This document shows positions 22,252 through 31,816 of a DNA stretch of 31,816 bases, in pieces. The DNA lies in the NCBI GenBank assembly GCA_043381765.1, contig JBHJMP010000926.1, positions 1 through 31,816 on the forward strand, given 5' to 3'. The DNA comes from Collodictyon triciliatum (lineage: Eukaryota > CRuMs). Below the pieces are notes generated by a model, which was given only the letters and a program-made list of their open reading frames with translations, did no database searches and was not told the origin of the DNA. Every line of letters starts with the position of its first letter. The first letter of the stretch is position 1. The position numbers were made by a program, and so were the translations under genes.

Positions 22252-25200
22252 TTTTTTATTTTTTTGTTTTTTATTTTTTTGTTTTTTTTTTTTGTTTTTG
22301 TTTTTGTTTTTGTTTTTGTTTTGAGTTTTGGGATAATTTTTTGTTTTCTTGTATTTTTTATTACCTTTAGTTCTCAATATAAATTTTTTCGATGTCTCAT
22401 GTACTCTTTTTTTTTTTTTTAAATCTGCATACTTTTTTGTTTTTCTTATATCATATTAGGTCGTTTTTGATGAGGTCCATTTCGGTGGATTCACAAACAA
22501 TTACATCAAGGTTTGGGCTAGGCGATGCTCTTTTTTTCAGCTTTCTCTTTGTAATAAATATTCATGAAGTAGACTGATGGGCTTATTTGTTTTTAAAATG
22601 CGAATTCAGGGACAACATTTTTTTGACATTCACCCGCCTCTGACGAAGTTGATGTTCTTCTTCATCGCCAAAGCGATCGGGTGAGCTTCTAGTCCATTAT
22701 AATTCAGCCTTTCATATGTATTGAAATCAAGAAGAAAGTATGCCGAAGAGGACAAGCTATTTGTAGATGAGATGCATTAAGTTGAATGAAATAGGTGTGG
22801 CGCCTCATTCATCATGCTATTTGAAATCAATAAAATGCAGGTATGATGGACACTACGACTATGAAAAGATATCAAACGCATATGACGATTCCTCGTATTA
22901 CTACCTACGTTGTTTACCTGCGTTCACGGGGAGCTTCATCCCTGTCTTTGTGTATATGACACTTCGAGAATTCGGGTAATGGCTCGTATCAAAACATCGC
23001 GGCACTGTTTTGTCTATATTTTCTTTTCAAATAAAGAACTATGTATGTTTTCAATTACAAAGTGTTGTGGTTCAGTATTATGTGTGCCTTCCGTTTTGTT
23101 GTTTAATGGTATTTCTATCAAACCTAGCACAAATGTCTTCGCCGCAACTATCGGGGCAATATTCCTGATATGTGATATGTGCCTCTTGATTGAATCCAGA
23201 ATCATCGTGACAGATGGTGTTCTCCTCTTCTTTGTGGCTGGTGCTTTTTATTTCCATTCAGTTGTCCGAGTAAGTTTCGTTCTATTTATCTATCATTTAC
23301 AACGAAATTTAAACATATTGTACTCTGCCTTAGTCGCGTTGTGGGGTAGAAAAGAAAACCGGTAAAATCATTTCCTCTAATACGATAAAAAAAACTCTTT
23401 GGTTTATTCTAGAATACAAAACCGATGACAACCGAATGGTACAAATGGTTGTTTTTCTGCGGAATCTTTATCGGCGGGTGTGTGAGTACAAAATGGACAG
23501 CGCTTGGAACAATGGGAATCATCGGTAAATGCTTCTAATTTTCCTAGTATGTGGGTTGTATTACCTTTGGTTAGAAACATCAAATCAAACATAACGAAAT
23601 AATGGGACATCGTGTAGGAGGATGACAAAATCGATCTCTTTATTTTCGATATTATCGGCTCGTAGAAAACATTTTTAAGCTTTTTGCCTAGATATTGTTT
23701 TGGAATGAGGTTTCAATCCAGTTTAATGTGTTCATTTCTTTCTTTTCTCGTAGGATTGGACAATTTATTCATTCTCATGAATACCTGGACTGGAAAAAGC
23801 CGAAAATACCTTATGAATGATTGGGGTTGGAGGCTTTTGTTCCTGCTCTGTATTCCTGTTGTCATTTACATCTGGTCATGGGCCCTCCATTTTCAGTATC
23901 TCACTCACTCTGGCGAAGGAGACACCATGGTATCTCCCGACATTCAAAAAAGATTTATCGGAAACCAGTTTGAAAATGTAAATTCAAAGTGATATCATAG
24001 ACGATACTTTTTATGTTTGTTATGAACAAAAGTTAATATCGACCGCATTAGCAATTCTATTATCTTTTACAGACAAAGAGGAAAATGCATAGTCTTCATG
24101 TATGCCACCTTTCTTTTCTGATACGAAGTTCAAGACATTCAGAGTAAAATACCTTGATTGTTATAATGTAGAACGCCGATATTGAGAAAGCTTCGCTCCT
24201 CACAGCTATATTTAAGATTCAAATTAAGGTGTATGTTCATAACAAAGCCATCACGCAACCACATGGATCTATGAGCTCGTGGTGGTCGTGGCCATTCCTT
24301 GTCCATGGGATGGGCTATTGGGGCACCACACTTCCCAAGGAGGTATGACTTGCTCGTAATTTTAAGAAAATAATTCCTGTGAGTCAGAATTATTTGCCTA
24401 AAACGAGTTATGTTTTGATTCCCATTACTTAAATTTAGAAAAATGGAGGGTTTGCATTAAAATTTAATTTCCTTTGAACCTAAAATCAAAGAATCCAGCC
24501 GACCCTGAAAGGCGACGTGTCATCTATTTGTTGGGAAATCCCTTCGTTTGGTGGTCTACAACAGCAGTTTTTTTCGGGTATGACTTTTTGCTTGTTAATT
24601 TAGAAAATATACCAGGCTAACTACTTCTACTTGTTGGTGTTTATTGATACAGCTGCGCTTTATTTTGCTTTTCTTTCCCTTATAATTTTTTTTTAATGTT
24701 TCCCTTTTATCTTTTTGCAGCTCGCTGGATTGTATTTTATGTTTTATAAAAGGACTGTCTCCTCTACACGCATCTATATTTCCATGCTAACATATTTTTT
24801 TCAAAGGTACTTCTTTTACTTGATGTATTCCCCATGGAGAGAAGCAAGAATTCAAACCACTGAGCTTGCTTTTATAATTCGATGCATGGTTCTCCTCGGA
24901 GGACACCTGCTGAACTGGCTGCCTTACATCTTGGTATGGTCACATTATTCAATGGATTCTGTGGATGGCAACCATAATATTAAGCAATCTGTTGTATTTA
25001 ATCACTATTCTTTGTTCTCCTTCATTTTATTGCATGAACCTTCTCAAAAACACAGGTTCCACGAGTTACTTTCCTCTATCACTACCTGCCCAGTCTCATC
25101 TACGCTGTTTTGCTCTTTTGTGTTGTATTGGACTATCTTTTTCCCAACCTGACCGACGAGTCTCCAGCTGCGCGCTCACGAAATGCTTTCCAGCTCTCAG

Positions 25201-25340
25201 CCAAGCACACGATGTATCTCTATTGTGCAATCTGCTCTCTCGCCATTCTGTTCTTCCTTTACTTCACCCCTGACACATACGCTTTCCCGATGACCCGAGT
25301 AGAGAGGGAGGCGAAGCGTTGGTTTGACAGCTGGCACTAA
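21236..25340 (+). CDS. Protein O-mannosyltransferase (GT39), MIR-less
   Basis: This ER membrane enzyme transfers mannose from dolichyl-phosphate mannose to Ser/Thr. Exons: 21236-21682, 22460-22510, 22610-22680, 22841-22975, 23128-23269, 23413-23524, 23754-23977, 24172-24342, 24492-24577, 24721-24933, 25056-25340 (TAA), about 645 aa. A Met at 21290 is an alternative start. The N-terminal 80 residues are acidic and hydrophilic. REVVFDEVHFGGFTNNYIK holds the conserved Asp-Glu pair, followed by GQHFFDIHPPLTKL and SRIIVTDGVLLFF. SSWWSWPFLVHGMGYW and LLGNPFVWW follow, then VPRVTFLYHYLPSLIYAVL. The MIR domain usual in fungal and animal PMTs before the SSxWWSWP segment is absent; fewer than 60 residues lie there. 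Exon 9 to exon 10 needs one extra base, probably a T7/T8 homopolymer miscount at about 24569-24575. Confidence 0.9.
21700..22321. repeat. TTTTTATTTTG-type tract and poly-T in PMT intron 1
   Basis: About 620 bp of TTTTGTTTTTATT units grade into TTTTTTGTTTTTTA units, a pure T run of about 80 bp at 22169-22250, and a (TTTTTG)n end. It fills most of the first intron (21683-22459). Long hydrophobic open frames across it are artefacts. Confidence 0.95.
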
Positions 25341-25792
25341 ATCGAGGCGATGAATCGATTCTTTCGTTTTCATCTCACTTCATCCCCTGCATTGTGATAG
25401 ATTTATTCCTAGTATCGCTAGAACCAAGTATGTGTCATTACAAATAGCTTCTTCATTGGACAGAGATACATTTATCGTTGCGACTTTCGTGATTTACATG
25501 ACCACAAACATTAACTGCGAAGAGAATAATGAATTTAATTATATAATCCACAAGTGTTTATTGCGTGAGTATTTTTCGGGAGCCAAGGTTTTTTGTAATG
25601 ACTTCCATAATTGGATGGACCGAGTCTGCAAAAGCGCAAGAAAACTGAGTCACTGCCACAAAGAAAGGGAGAAAAAAAAATACACTACGCGCCTATTTGA
25701 CAGGGGCAACAGCAGCGAGGCTCCTGTAGGAAGGATTCGACTTAAATGCGCCTTGTGCAGGTTTGTGAGCGCGTGAAAGCGACTTTCTTTCG
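25341..25792. other. Intergenic region between PMT and sterol oxidase genes
   Basis: The 450 bp between two tandem plus-strand genes must hold the end of the PMT transcript and the promoter of the sterol oxidase. I see no exon with family resemblance and no strong TATA element. An A-run lies at about 25671-25680. Confidence 0.5.
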
Positions 25793-27693
25793 ATGGAGAG
25801 TTTCTTGGAGGCGTTGAAAACAACGGTTGTTGGGCAGCAGCTCTGGGCATCGTTGCTTCAGAAGTGGCCATATTCAGACCGTATGTCCTGTTTTTACTGT
25901 CGATCGTGGGTTTTCTAGCTTTGGATCGGTGCCTGTCTCCATTAATCCTCTTGTTTTTTAAACATGTTTGCATATATTCTCGTGCTCTTGATGTACTTTG
26001 TAAATATGCTTTCGTCTTTTGCGTTTCTCGTCGCCCACAACGTAGCGACTTTCTTTCCTCAACACTCATCCAGACTTTTTCTCCATTCGTATTCTAGGAG
26101 CACTCTTTTTTCTACTGGGACTCTCTGTCCATGAGATTCAGTTTCTCTTACTCAACACCGGTCTTTACCTGATCCGAAAGTTTAATCTCTTTCAAAAGGT
26201 ATTATTTCTCGTTTTCTATTATTTATTTATTTCTTTATTTATTTCTTTATTTATTTCTTTATTTATTTCTTTATTTATTTATTTATTTATTTCTTTGTTT
26301 ATTTGTTTATTTGTTTATTTGTTTATTTGTTTATTTGTTTATTTGTTTATTTGTTTATTTGTCTCTCAGACTATTTGTCATGGTGCCTCTTCGTTTTGTA
26401 TTTTGTTTCTCTATTGTAAACAATCACCCTTCTCGAAAAAAAATATGCAGTATAGAATACACCAAGAGGATCCACCCGCTGCTTTAGTTTGGTACGGATT
26501 TGACTAATTGCGACGTATTGTTTTTAATTCAGAATAATTAGAATATGTGACCATGTCATTGAGTGAAATGAATGAGAATCGGGAAGCCACTTTGTAAATA
26601 AAAACTTTCCATGGTTAGGACTGCTGTCAAAGACGCCATGGCCAACCATCTTGTCATTAACCCGCTTTCCTATTGGTTCGCCTATGATGCCTTTGTGTAC
26701 CTTGGAATGAATTTGGTGTGTACTGTCGCGTCGTTCAGACTGTTTATTATTCCCGCTGTTGTCACGGCTGAATACCTCATCTAATCATTCCATGCTCTAG
26801 TCACAGCTCACAGTTCACTTGACGTTTGAAAAACTGGCAGCTCTTTCTTTCTTTCTTTCTTTTTAGTGAATTATTAATCAGAAGATATTGATGATTATCT
26901 CTCAAAACAATACAGCGAAATCCTCTTCCGCCACTGGCCGTGATTTTTGCACAAGTCCTTTTCTGTATCTGCTGCGAAGATACCCTTTTCTACTGGTCTC
27001 ATCGACTTGTTTGTTCTTTCCATCGTTTTTTTTTTGTCGCCTCTTTCATCGTGTGTATATATTGACAGTATGATGCACCTTTTTTTAAAAAAGAACAGTA
27101 ATAGTAATAATCATCCGAAATAGCCTCATCTCACTCTTATCACAAATACACAGCTTCACCACCCATCCATCTACAAGCACATCCACAAGCAGCACCACCA
27201 GTTCAAATACTCCATCGGACTTGCGAGCGAATACGCCCACCCGATCGAAAACCTTGTCAACACCTTCAACCTAATTATCGGCCCTGTCCTTCTGCGCGCC
27301 CACCCTGTCGTCTTCTTTGCTTGGTTTGCTGTCCGCATTGCAGAGACCGTCGACGCCCACAGCGGCTACCAATTCCCATTCAGGTGTGTCTCTGCTACCA
27401 AACCCATGCCTACTCAACATAACAAACCATCATGACATCTTCGCAGTCGATGGATTAATAATAAGTATTCTCTTTTTTTAAACTATATACATGCATGTAT
27501 ACAAAGTCCCTTTGAGCAGCTGCTGCGCATCCAAGGAGGAGCCGCGCGCCACGACTACCATCATTCCCACAACGTGGGCAGCTACGGCTCCTGGTTCAAG
27601 TTCTGGGATTGGATCTGCGGCACAGACAAGCCCTTCAAGGAGTATCAGGCCGCCAAGGCGAAGAAGGCGCAGGAATCCAAGAAGCAACAATGA
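25793..27693 (+). CDS. ERG25: C4-methylsterol oxidase (sterol desaturase family)
   Basis: This ER di-iron oxygenase oxidises C4-methyl groups of sterol intermediates. Exons: 25793-25880, 26098-26198, 26451-26491, 26619-26715, 26916-27008, 27154-27383, 27507-27693 (TGA). All phases close and give 278 aa, the usual family size. The three histidine clusters are present: HRLLHH (138-143, split by the intron at 27009-27153), HKQHH (151-155) and HDYHH (232-236). ASEYAHPIEN and AETVDAHSGYQFPF are further family-typical segments, followed by GSYGSWFKFWDWICGTD. The protein ends KKQQ, a KKxx dilysine ER-retrieval signal, as expected for an ER enzyme. The gene implies an operating sterol pathway in the host. 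Confidence 0.94.
26216..26362. repeat. (ATTTCTTT / ATTTGTTT)n repeat in sterol-oxidase intron
   Basis: About 145 bp of 8-bp and 4-bp TTTA-based units lie in the intron between exons 2 and 3. The tract switches from ATTTCTTT-type to ATTTGTTT-type units near 26294. Confidence 0.95.
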
Positions 27694-27700
27694 GCAGACA

Positions 27701-27706
27701 AATAAA
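27701..27706 (+). terminator. AATAAA polyadenylation signal
   Basis: AATAAA begins 8 bases after the stop codon of the sterol oxidase gene, which implies a very short 3' UTR. Another AATAAA-like A-rich stretch lies near 27913-27918. Confidence 0.5.
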
Positions 27707-28113
27707 GTCTATTCTTCAAAGCAGAGTGCCGCATCACCTGGCGCAGTGCTCTTACATGTAAACATCTGCTTCATGTAGAAAAATGGTATTCGGATGGTGT
27801 ATAGCGTCTTGTGAGTGAGATTCACGTGCGATGATTTGAAGGGGATGGGTTATTGTAATCTTTTCTTCAAGCACCGACAAACTTTGCGTCAAATAATAAT
27901 GAATATTGAAATAATAAATTAAAGGCAACTGAAGGGAGAAAAAAAAAAAAAAAGAGTCCCCATCACTATTCTTTGATTATTTCTGCTCCCGTTCATAGCT
28001 CGGACGACGTTATCGGCGATAGATGCGGGGTAAGTGTCAGTCGGTGTTTGTTGAATTCTTAACGGCGTTTATTCATGTCCCCTTCTTTAGCAGCGATGCA
28101 GATATGAAAGCTG
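27707..28113. other. Convergent intergenic region
   Basis: About 400 bp separate the ends of the convergent sterol oxidase and SDE2 genes. It holds an A-run at about 27939-27953 and no supportable exon. Confidence 0.55.
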
Positions 28114-29514
28114 CTACTTGTGTGCAGGCTTCTTTGCAAAGTACTTTGCATCCAGTTTGTCCAAAGGGCACGTCTTTAGCATCCACAGACGCTGTGCTCT
28201 CTCAGCACACGTCCCGCCGCATTTGAGTCCAAGTCTCTGCAGCTCCCACTTTAGATGCTCCGCGCCCAAGGGAATGAGGTCATCACAGACAGAGTAATTG
28301 GCTAGCAAAATGGGTGCAAATGACTGTGATTGTGATTGCAACTTCAGAGGAATCTGTGTGTCTATGGCACTAGACACTTGAACCGTGGTGGAGCCCTGGT
28401 CATTTTCGTCGTCCTTTTCTGTGACAAGAGTCGCGCTGCTGTCGAGCGAGACGGTGGAAGGCGCAGTGACGACCAAAGATGCCTGCGAGATGTGTGCGGA
28501 TGTGGTCTCTGTGGGGAGCGACTTTGGCTGCGAGGTGGCTGTTGCGCTGGCCGATGTTGTGATTGATGATGGATGTGTGAATGTGGCTCCGTGGGTGATG
28601 GACGAGTGGTTGGTGGCCGCACTTGTGGAAACAGAGTTTGTTGTGAAGCGCGTGCGGTTGGTGGCGGACGTTAGAATCGTCGTGGAGGAGTCCAGTGTTG
28701 CCATGGTAGACGAAGTCTTTGTGGTCGATGTGGAGTGCGCATCAGATTGGTCGCTGTTTTCGTCGCTTGATTCTGTCGGGCAGACATTCTCCACCGGGAG
28801 TTCCCTTCGCAAATGAAGAGGAAGTAGAATAAGAGAAATAGATCATAGAAAAAAAAATTAAAAAAGAAGGAGGGAGAGAATGAAAAAGAAGGAAAGAAGG
28901 AAAGAAGGAAAGAAGGAAAGAAGGAAAGAAGGAAAGAAGGAAAGAAGGAAAGAAGGAATTCAAAACTTGTCTTGTGCTCATATTTCATTAAATATGGTTA
29001 ATTGGTTCAGCAAGAAGGGCACGATTGCGAGATACTCACGGTACGAGTTCCCCAAGGACTTTGGCTCGCTTCCGTGGGACAGCCTCAGCAGCAGGTGCGG
29101 CCGACTTTTGCTTTGTGCGGCCACTTGCAATGGCGAGATGGACAGACGATGCAACGAGCGATATGGTTGAATCTCGAGCTTCGCGGAATTTGGAGGCGTC
29201 AAAGGACCCTCTGTCATTGTCGCTTTCGTTGACATTAAGATTGTGATTGTCATTATCGTTGCGCTTGCGAGATGTTGATGAGTTTGCCGAAGAGTTTGCG
29301 GCTTCGCGACTGCGCTGGCTTTGGTACCAATCGGCCAGTTCCTTCTCTGCACGCGCCTGCCAAAGACGGCGGCCGTTGAGATCGCGACAGGCGTCGGTGT
29401 TGTTGCTCTTCTTCTGCCCGGCTCGGGCCGTTTGTCCGCGGAGGAGCGAGCCAAAGCCGCCTTTGCCGCCCAGGCCGGTGATGTGGATCTCGACAAAGAG
29501 CGCCGGCAGTAAGT
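28114..29514 (-). CDS. SDE2: SDE2-like splicing / replication-stress protein (5' partial)
   Basis: SDE2 is made with an N-terminal ubiquitin-like fold that is cut off after Gly-Gly; the released part works with the spliceosome and in the replication stress response. Two exons are visible on the minus strand: 29514-29040 and 28804-28114 (phase 2, donor GTGAGT at 29039). The first holds GLGGKGGFGSLLRG, the cleavage motif, then ACRDLNGRRLWQARAEKELADW, both diagnostic. The second exon is a long Ser/Thr-rich stretch and ends in a SAP-like C-terminus (LGAEHLKWELQRLGLKCGGT, then ERAQRLW and DAKYFAKKPAHK). The ubiquitin-like part upstream of GGKGG is almost entirely missing; it probably lies in the gap at 29641-29971 or beyond. 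The C-terminal domain also resembles human SDE2. Confidence 0.9.
28889..28956. repeat. (GGAAAGAA)n microsatellite in SDE2 intron
   Basis: About 68 bp of 8-bp AAGGAAAG units lie in the intron at 28805-29039. It is pyrimidine-only (TTCTTTCC) on the sense strand. Confidence 0.95.
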
Positions 29515-29590
29515 CTTGCAAGCGATGGACAGGAGTTGATCAATTCACCGCAGAAGAAGAAAAGAAAAATAAATATAAAAAAGCAATAAT

Positions 29591-29640
29591 AACAAACAAA
29601 CAAACAAACAAACAAACAAACAAACAAACAAACAAACAAA
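29591..29640. repeat. (AAAC)n microsatellite at gap edge
   Basis: A perfect CAAA/AAAC run of about 50 bp stops exactly at the gap, so the repeat probably caused the assembly break and its true length is unknown. Confidence 0.95.
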
Positions 29641-29971
29641 NNNNNNNNNNNNNNNNNNNNNNNNNNNNNNNNNNNNNNNNNNNNNNNNNNNNNNNNNNNN
29701 NNNNNNNNNNNNNNNNNNNNNNNNNNNNNNNNNNNNNNNNNNNNNNNNNNNNNNNNNNNNNNNNNNNNNNNNNNNNNNNNNNNNNNNNNNNNNNNNNNNN
29801 NNNNNNNNNNNNNNNNNNNNNNNNNNNNNNNNNNNNNNNNNNNNNNNNNNNNNNNNNNNNNNNNNNNNNNNNNNNNNNNNNNNNNNNNNNNNNNNNNNNN
29901 NNNNNNNNNNNNNNNNNNNNNNNNNNNNNNNNNNNNNNNNNNNNNNNNNNNNNNNNNNNNNNNNNNNNNNN
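29641..29971. other. Assembly gap (331 N)
   Basis: Unknown bases, flanked by (AAAC)n on the left and a T run on the right. It probably hides the 5' exon(s) of SDE2, and could also hide the 5' end of the next plus-strand gene. Confidence 1.
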
Positions 29972-30227
29972 TTTTTTTTTTCATAGATAACTTTCTCTTT
30001 ACTTTCCCTTTTTTTTTTGAATAAAAAATTATGATAAGGAATGTATCGTTGGGAAGAATGTATAATAAACAAACAGCTAGTATTCTGCACGATGCGATCC
30101 TCTGTCCTTGGAGTGCAATGTCCTTTTCTCAAAGTCTACATTATGAATGTAACTACTATCATTCGTTTATTTATTCATTCGTGCGATCTCGCTGGACAAA
30201 CTGCTTCTCTGCCATGCGCTCGGTCAG

Positions 30228-31358
30228 CCTGGCCAACCCTTCTCTGCTCCACGGAGCGCGTCGTCAAGTCCCTTCTTCGGGCCCCAAGCAATACCAGTTG
30301 CAAACGCTACGAGACAACGTGGTGTTTTCATATATTTTATGAACAAACAAATTATATCGTGCATACTTGGGTGTATTTGCAAGAATGTATGGACACTCGT
30401 GAATGTCGCCTACTTTTGGATCTTTTTATTTTACGTTGCGCTCATGAATCCTTCCTTTCATCCAAATCTTTTTCTTTTTCGTTACAATACACCTTTTCTT
30501 TTCTTTTCTTTTCTTTTCTTTTCTTTTCTTTTCTTTTCTTTTCTTTTCTTTTCTTTTCTTTTCTTTTCTTTTCTTTTCTTTTCTTTTCTTTTCTTTGCAC
30601 TCACACTTCAATCTATCTGTCAGACACTGAAAGCCATAGCGCCTTCTCATACACACCGCCGTCCTACTCGAAAAGCTTCGAGGAGCGGAATGTTTCTTAC
30701 CCCAGACTGATTCCAGTTTACCATCATGCAAATACATCGTCCACTGCTTTCAGGTTGGAATATTTTAACTTTTCTGGACATGTCACTTCCATTTCTTTTG
30801 AACTAATGTACATATATCGTGCGATACAAGCGTGGCCTAGATTTTCTCGTTTTCAATGAATTTATATTTTAAACTATTACACAGTCTCACATACGTGTAT
30901 AGACTCGTCTTGAATAAGAATATTACCACCGCACGTTCCTTTATGAACCCTCGTATAGATAATTATTGCAGATTTATTCCTCTTTTCTGAAAAATACACA
31001 ATTGAAACCTTCTAGCCCATCAAATTCGGAGGGCTATCTCTTTTCATCATTTCCATCTTCCTTGGATAGCTCGTCTAACTTTGACATCTATTCGCCAAAA
31101 GGACCTATTGGACTTTCAATACCACACGAAGGTCTTTGTTTTTCATATCGCCACCTCTCTTTCCTTTCTTTCTTTCTTCCGTCGATAACACAATATTGGT
31201 CCGAAAGTTTATAAAGCAGCACCGATTCCTCATGTTTCTCGCATTTAAGAGGTCAAGAAGGTTGTCTAACAACAAACAATTGTTTGCAGAGGAAATTTTG
31301 GGAGAATCTGGATGGCAAGCGAGCGAAATGGCCGAACAAGTTCTTCATGACAGTGACG

Positions 31359-31406
<48 letters not shown>

Positions 31407-31787
31407 GCTCCTTGTTTTTATGAGTTTTGAACACCCTAACGCTGGGCGTTACTCGTAATATGCCCTCCTTATATCTGTGTCATAGAGGACCGATCGAAAG
31501 AAACAAGACCTGCACAAATTCATCGTAACTTTTTTTTTTTTTGCTACGTTTGGAATTCTTCCTCCCAAATCAATCTCCAATAACACAGTTCCTCTATAGG
31601 TGTCCAGCACGCAGCCGAAGAAGATGTATTCGACATCGTCGGGGGTAAACATTTCTATATCAAATTTATGGTAGAGGACTCAGACTTCAAGCTAGATAGT
31701 ACTCTACTACAAAATCAGATAGACGCAGAAAACATAAAGAAAATAATCTGCCAACAGACTTTTACTGTTTATTTTGTAAATTCCTGA
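30228..31787 (+). CDS. Unrecognised multi-exon gene, disordered N-terminus
   Basis: No family recognised. Proposed exons with closing phases: 30228-30321, 30624-30753, 30885-30906 (tentative micro-exon), 30972-31131, 31290-31358, 31600-31787 (TGA). The product would be Pro/Ser/Gly-rich at first (PGQPFSAPRSASSSPFFGPQ), then Tyr/Ser-rich (SFEERNVSYPRLIPVYHH; SSFPSSLDSSSNFDIYSPKG), then acidic and helical (EEILGESGWQASEMAEQVLH; AAEEDVFDIVGG). The last part is more hydrophobic and may be intron read-through after a donor-like GGTAAA near 31648. The start is uncertain: a Met-initiated frame at 30214 (MRSVSLANPS) overlaps the first exon in another frame. The choice here rests on phase agreement with exon 2. 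The first exon is GC-richer than its surroundings. Confidence 0.5.
30493..30596. repeat. (TTTTC)n pentanucleotide microsatellite
   Basis: About 100 bp of perfect CTTTT units lie in the intron before the exon at 30624. It is pyrimidine-only on the sense strand of the proposed gene. Confidence 0.97.
31361..31405. repeat. (CT)n microsatellite just after a donor site
   Basis: About 45 bp of CT dinucleotides begin 2 bases inside the intron (donor GTACTC at 31359), so the repeat starts within the 5' splice-site region itself. Confidence 0.95.
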
Positions 31788-31816
31788 TTTTTTTTTTTTT
31801 TTTTTTTTGTTTAAAA

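Noticed and set aside
21724-22422. Long hydrophobic Phe/Tyr/Leu frames that look like membrane proteins.
   Set aside because: They are translations of the T-rich intronic repeat in the PMT gene.
25650-26069. A 139-codon minus-strand frame over the start of the sterol oxidase gene.
   Set aside because: Antisense to the first exon and intron of a well-supported gene, with no recognisable domain.

Overview
This is a eukaryotic nuclear window, AT-rich and dense in introns. Introns are short GT-AG introns, the standard code fits (TAA, TAG and TGA all end genes), and there are many long simple repeats and two assembly gaps (5976-6388, 29641-29971). The gene set (HIP14/Akr1-type palmitoyltransferase, Na+/H+ exchanger, SppA-type S49 protease, protein O-mannosyltransferase, sterol C4-methyl oxidase, SDE2, SHOC2-like LRR protein) points to a free-living protist. 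I cannot place the lineage; the microsatellite load would suit an amoeboid or rhizarian genome, but that is a guess.

Layout: (1) 1-1582 +, 3' part of a DHHC palmitoyltransferase. (2) 1765-2228 +, a small His/Asn/Gly-repeat protein. (3) 2499-3430 -, a frameshifted relic of a TKL-type kinase. (4) 3431-5975, gene-poor DNA holding two short retro-insertions with perfect 17-bp and 15-bp target-site duplications and a shared 3' end. (5) 6389-12508 +, a large LRR gene. (6) 13079-16403 -, a nine-exon Na+/H+ exchanger that assembles in phase to 736 aa. (7) 16969-21024 -, a 14-exon SppA-like protease, 684 aa. (8) 21236-25340 +, an 11-exon protein O-mannosyltransferase without a MIR domain, divergent from SppA. 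(9) 25793-27693 +, a seven-exon C4-methylsterol oxidase, 278 aa. (10) 28114-29514 -, the 3' part of SDE2. (11) 30228-31787 +, an unrecognised multi-exon gene.

The most unusual structure is the LRR gene. All its introns are phase 0 at the same point of the LRR unit. Six exons are exactly 69 nt (one 23-residue repeat), and one is 345 nt (five repeats). The exons follow a five-exon cassette (island / single LRR / single LRR / LRR plus spacer / multi-LRR) that occurs about three times (B-F, G-K, L-O). Corresponding exons resemble each other more than their neighbours, so the gene probably grew by tandem duplication of a five-exon block.

Several products belong to secretory or membrane biology (O-mannosylation, sterol demethylation, palmitoylation, ion exchange, membrane protease). 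In a eukaryote this clustering need not be functional. Exon boundaries were placed by eye from splice sites, reading phase and family similarity. Where every phase closes (NHE, SppA, sterol oxidase, LRR gene from exon A on) I trust the models most.
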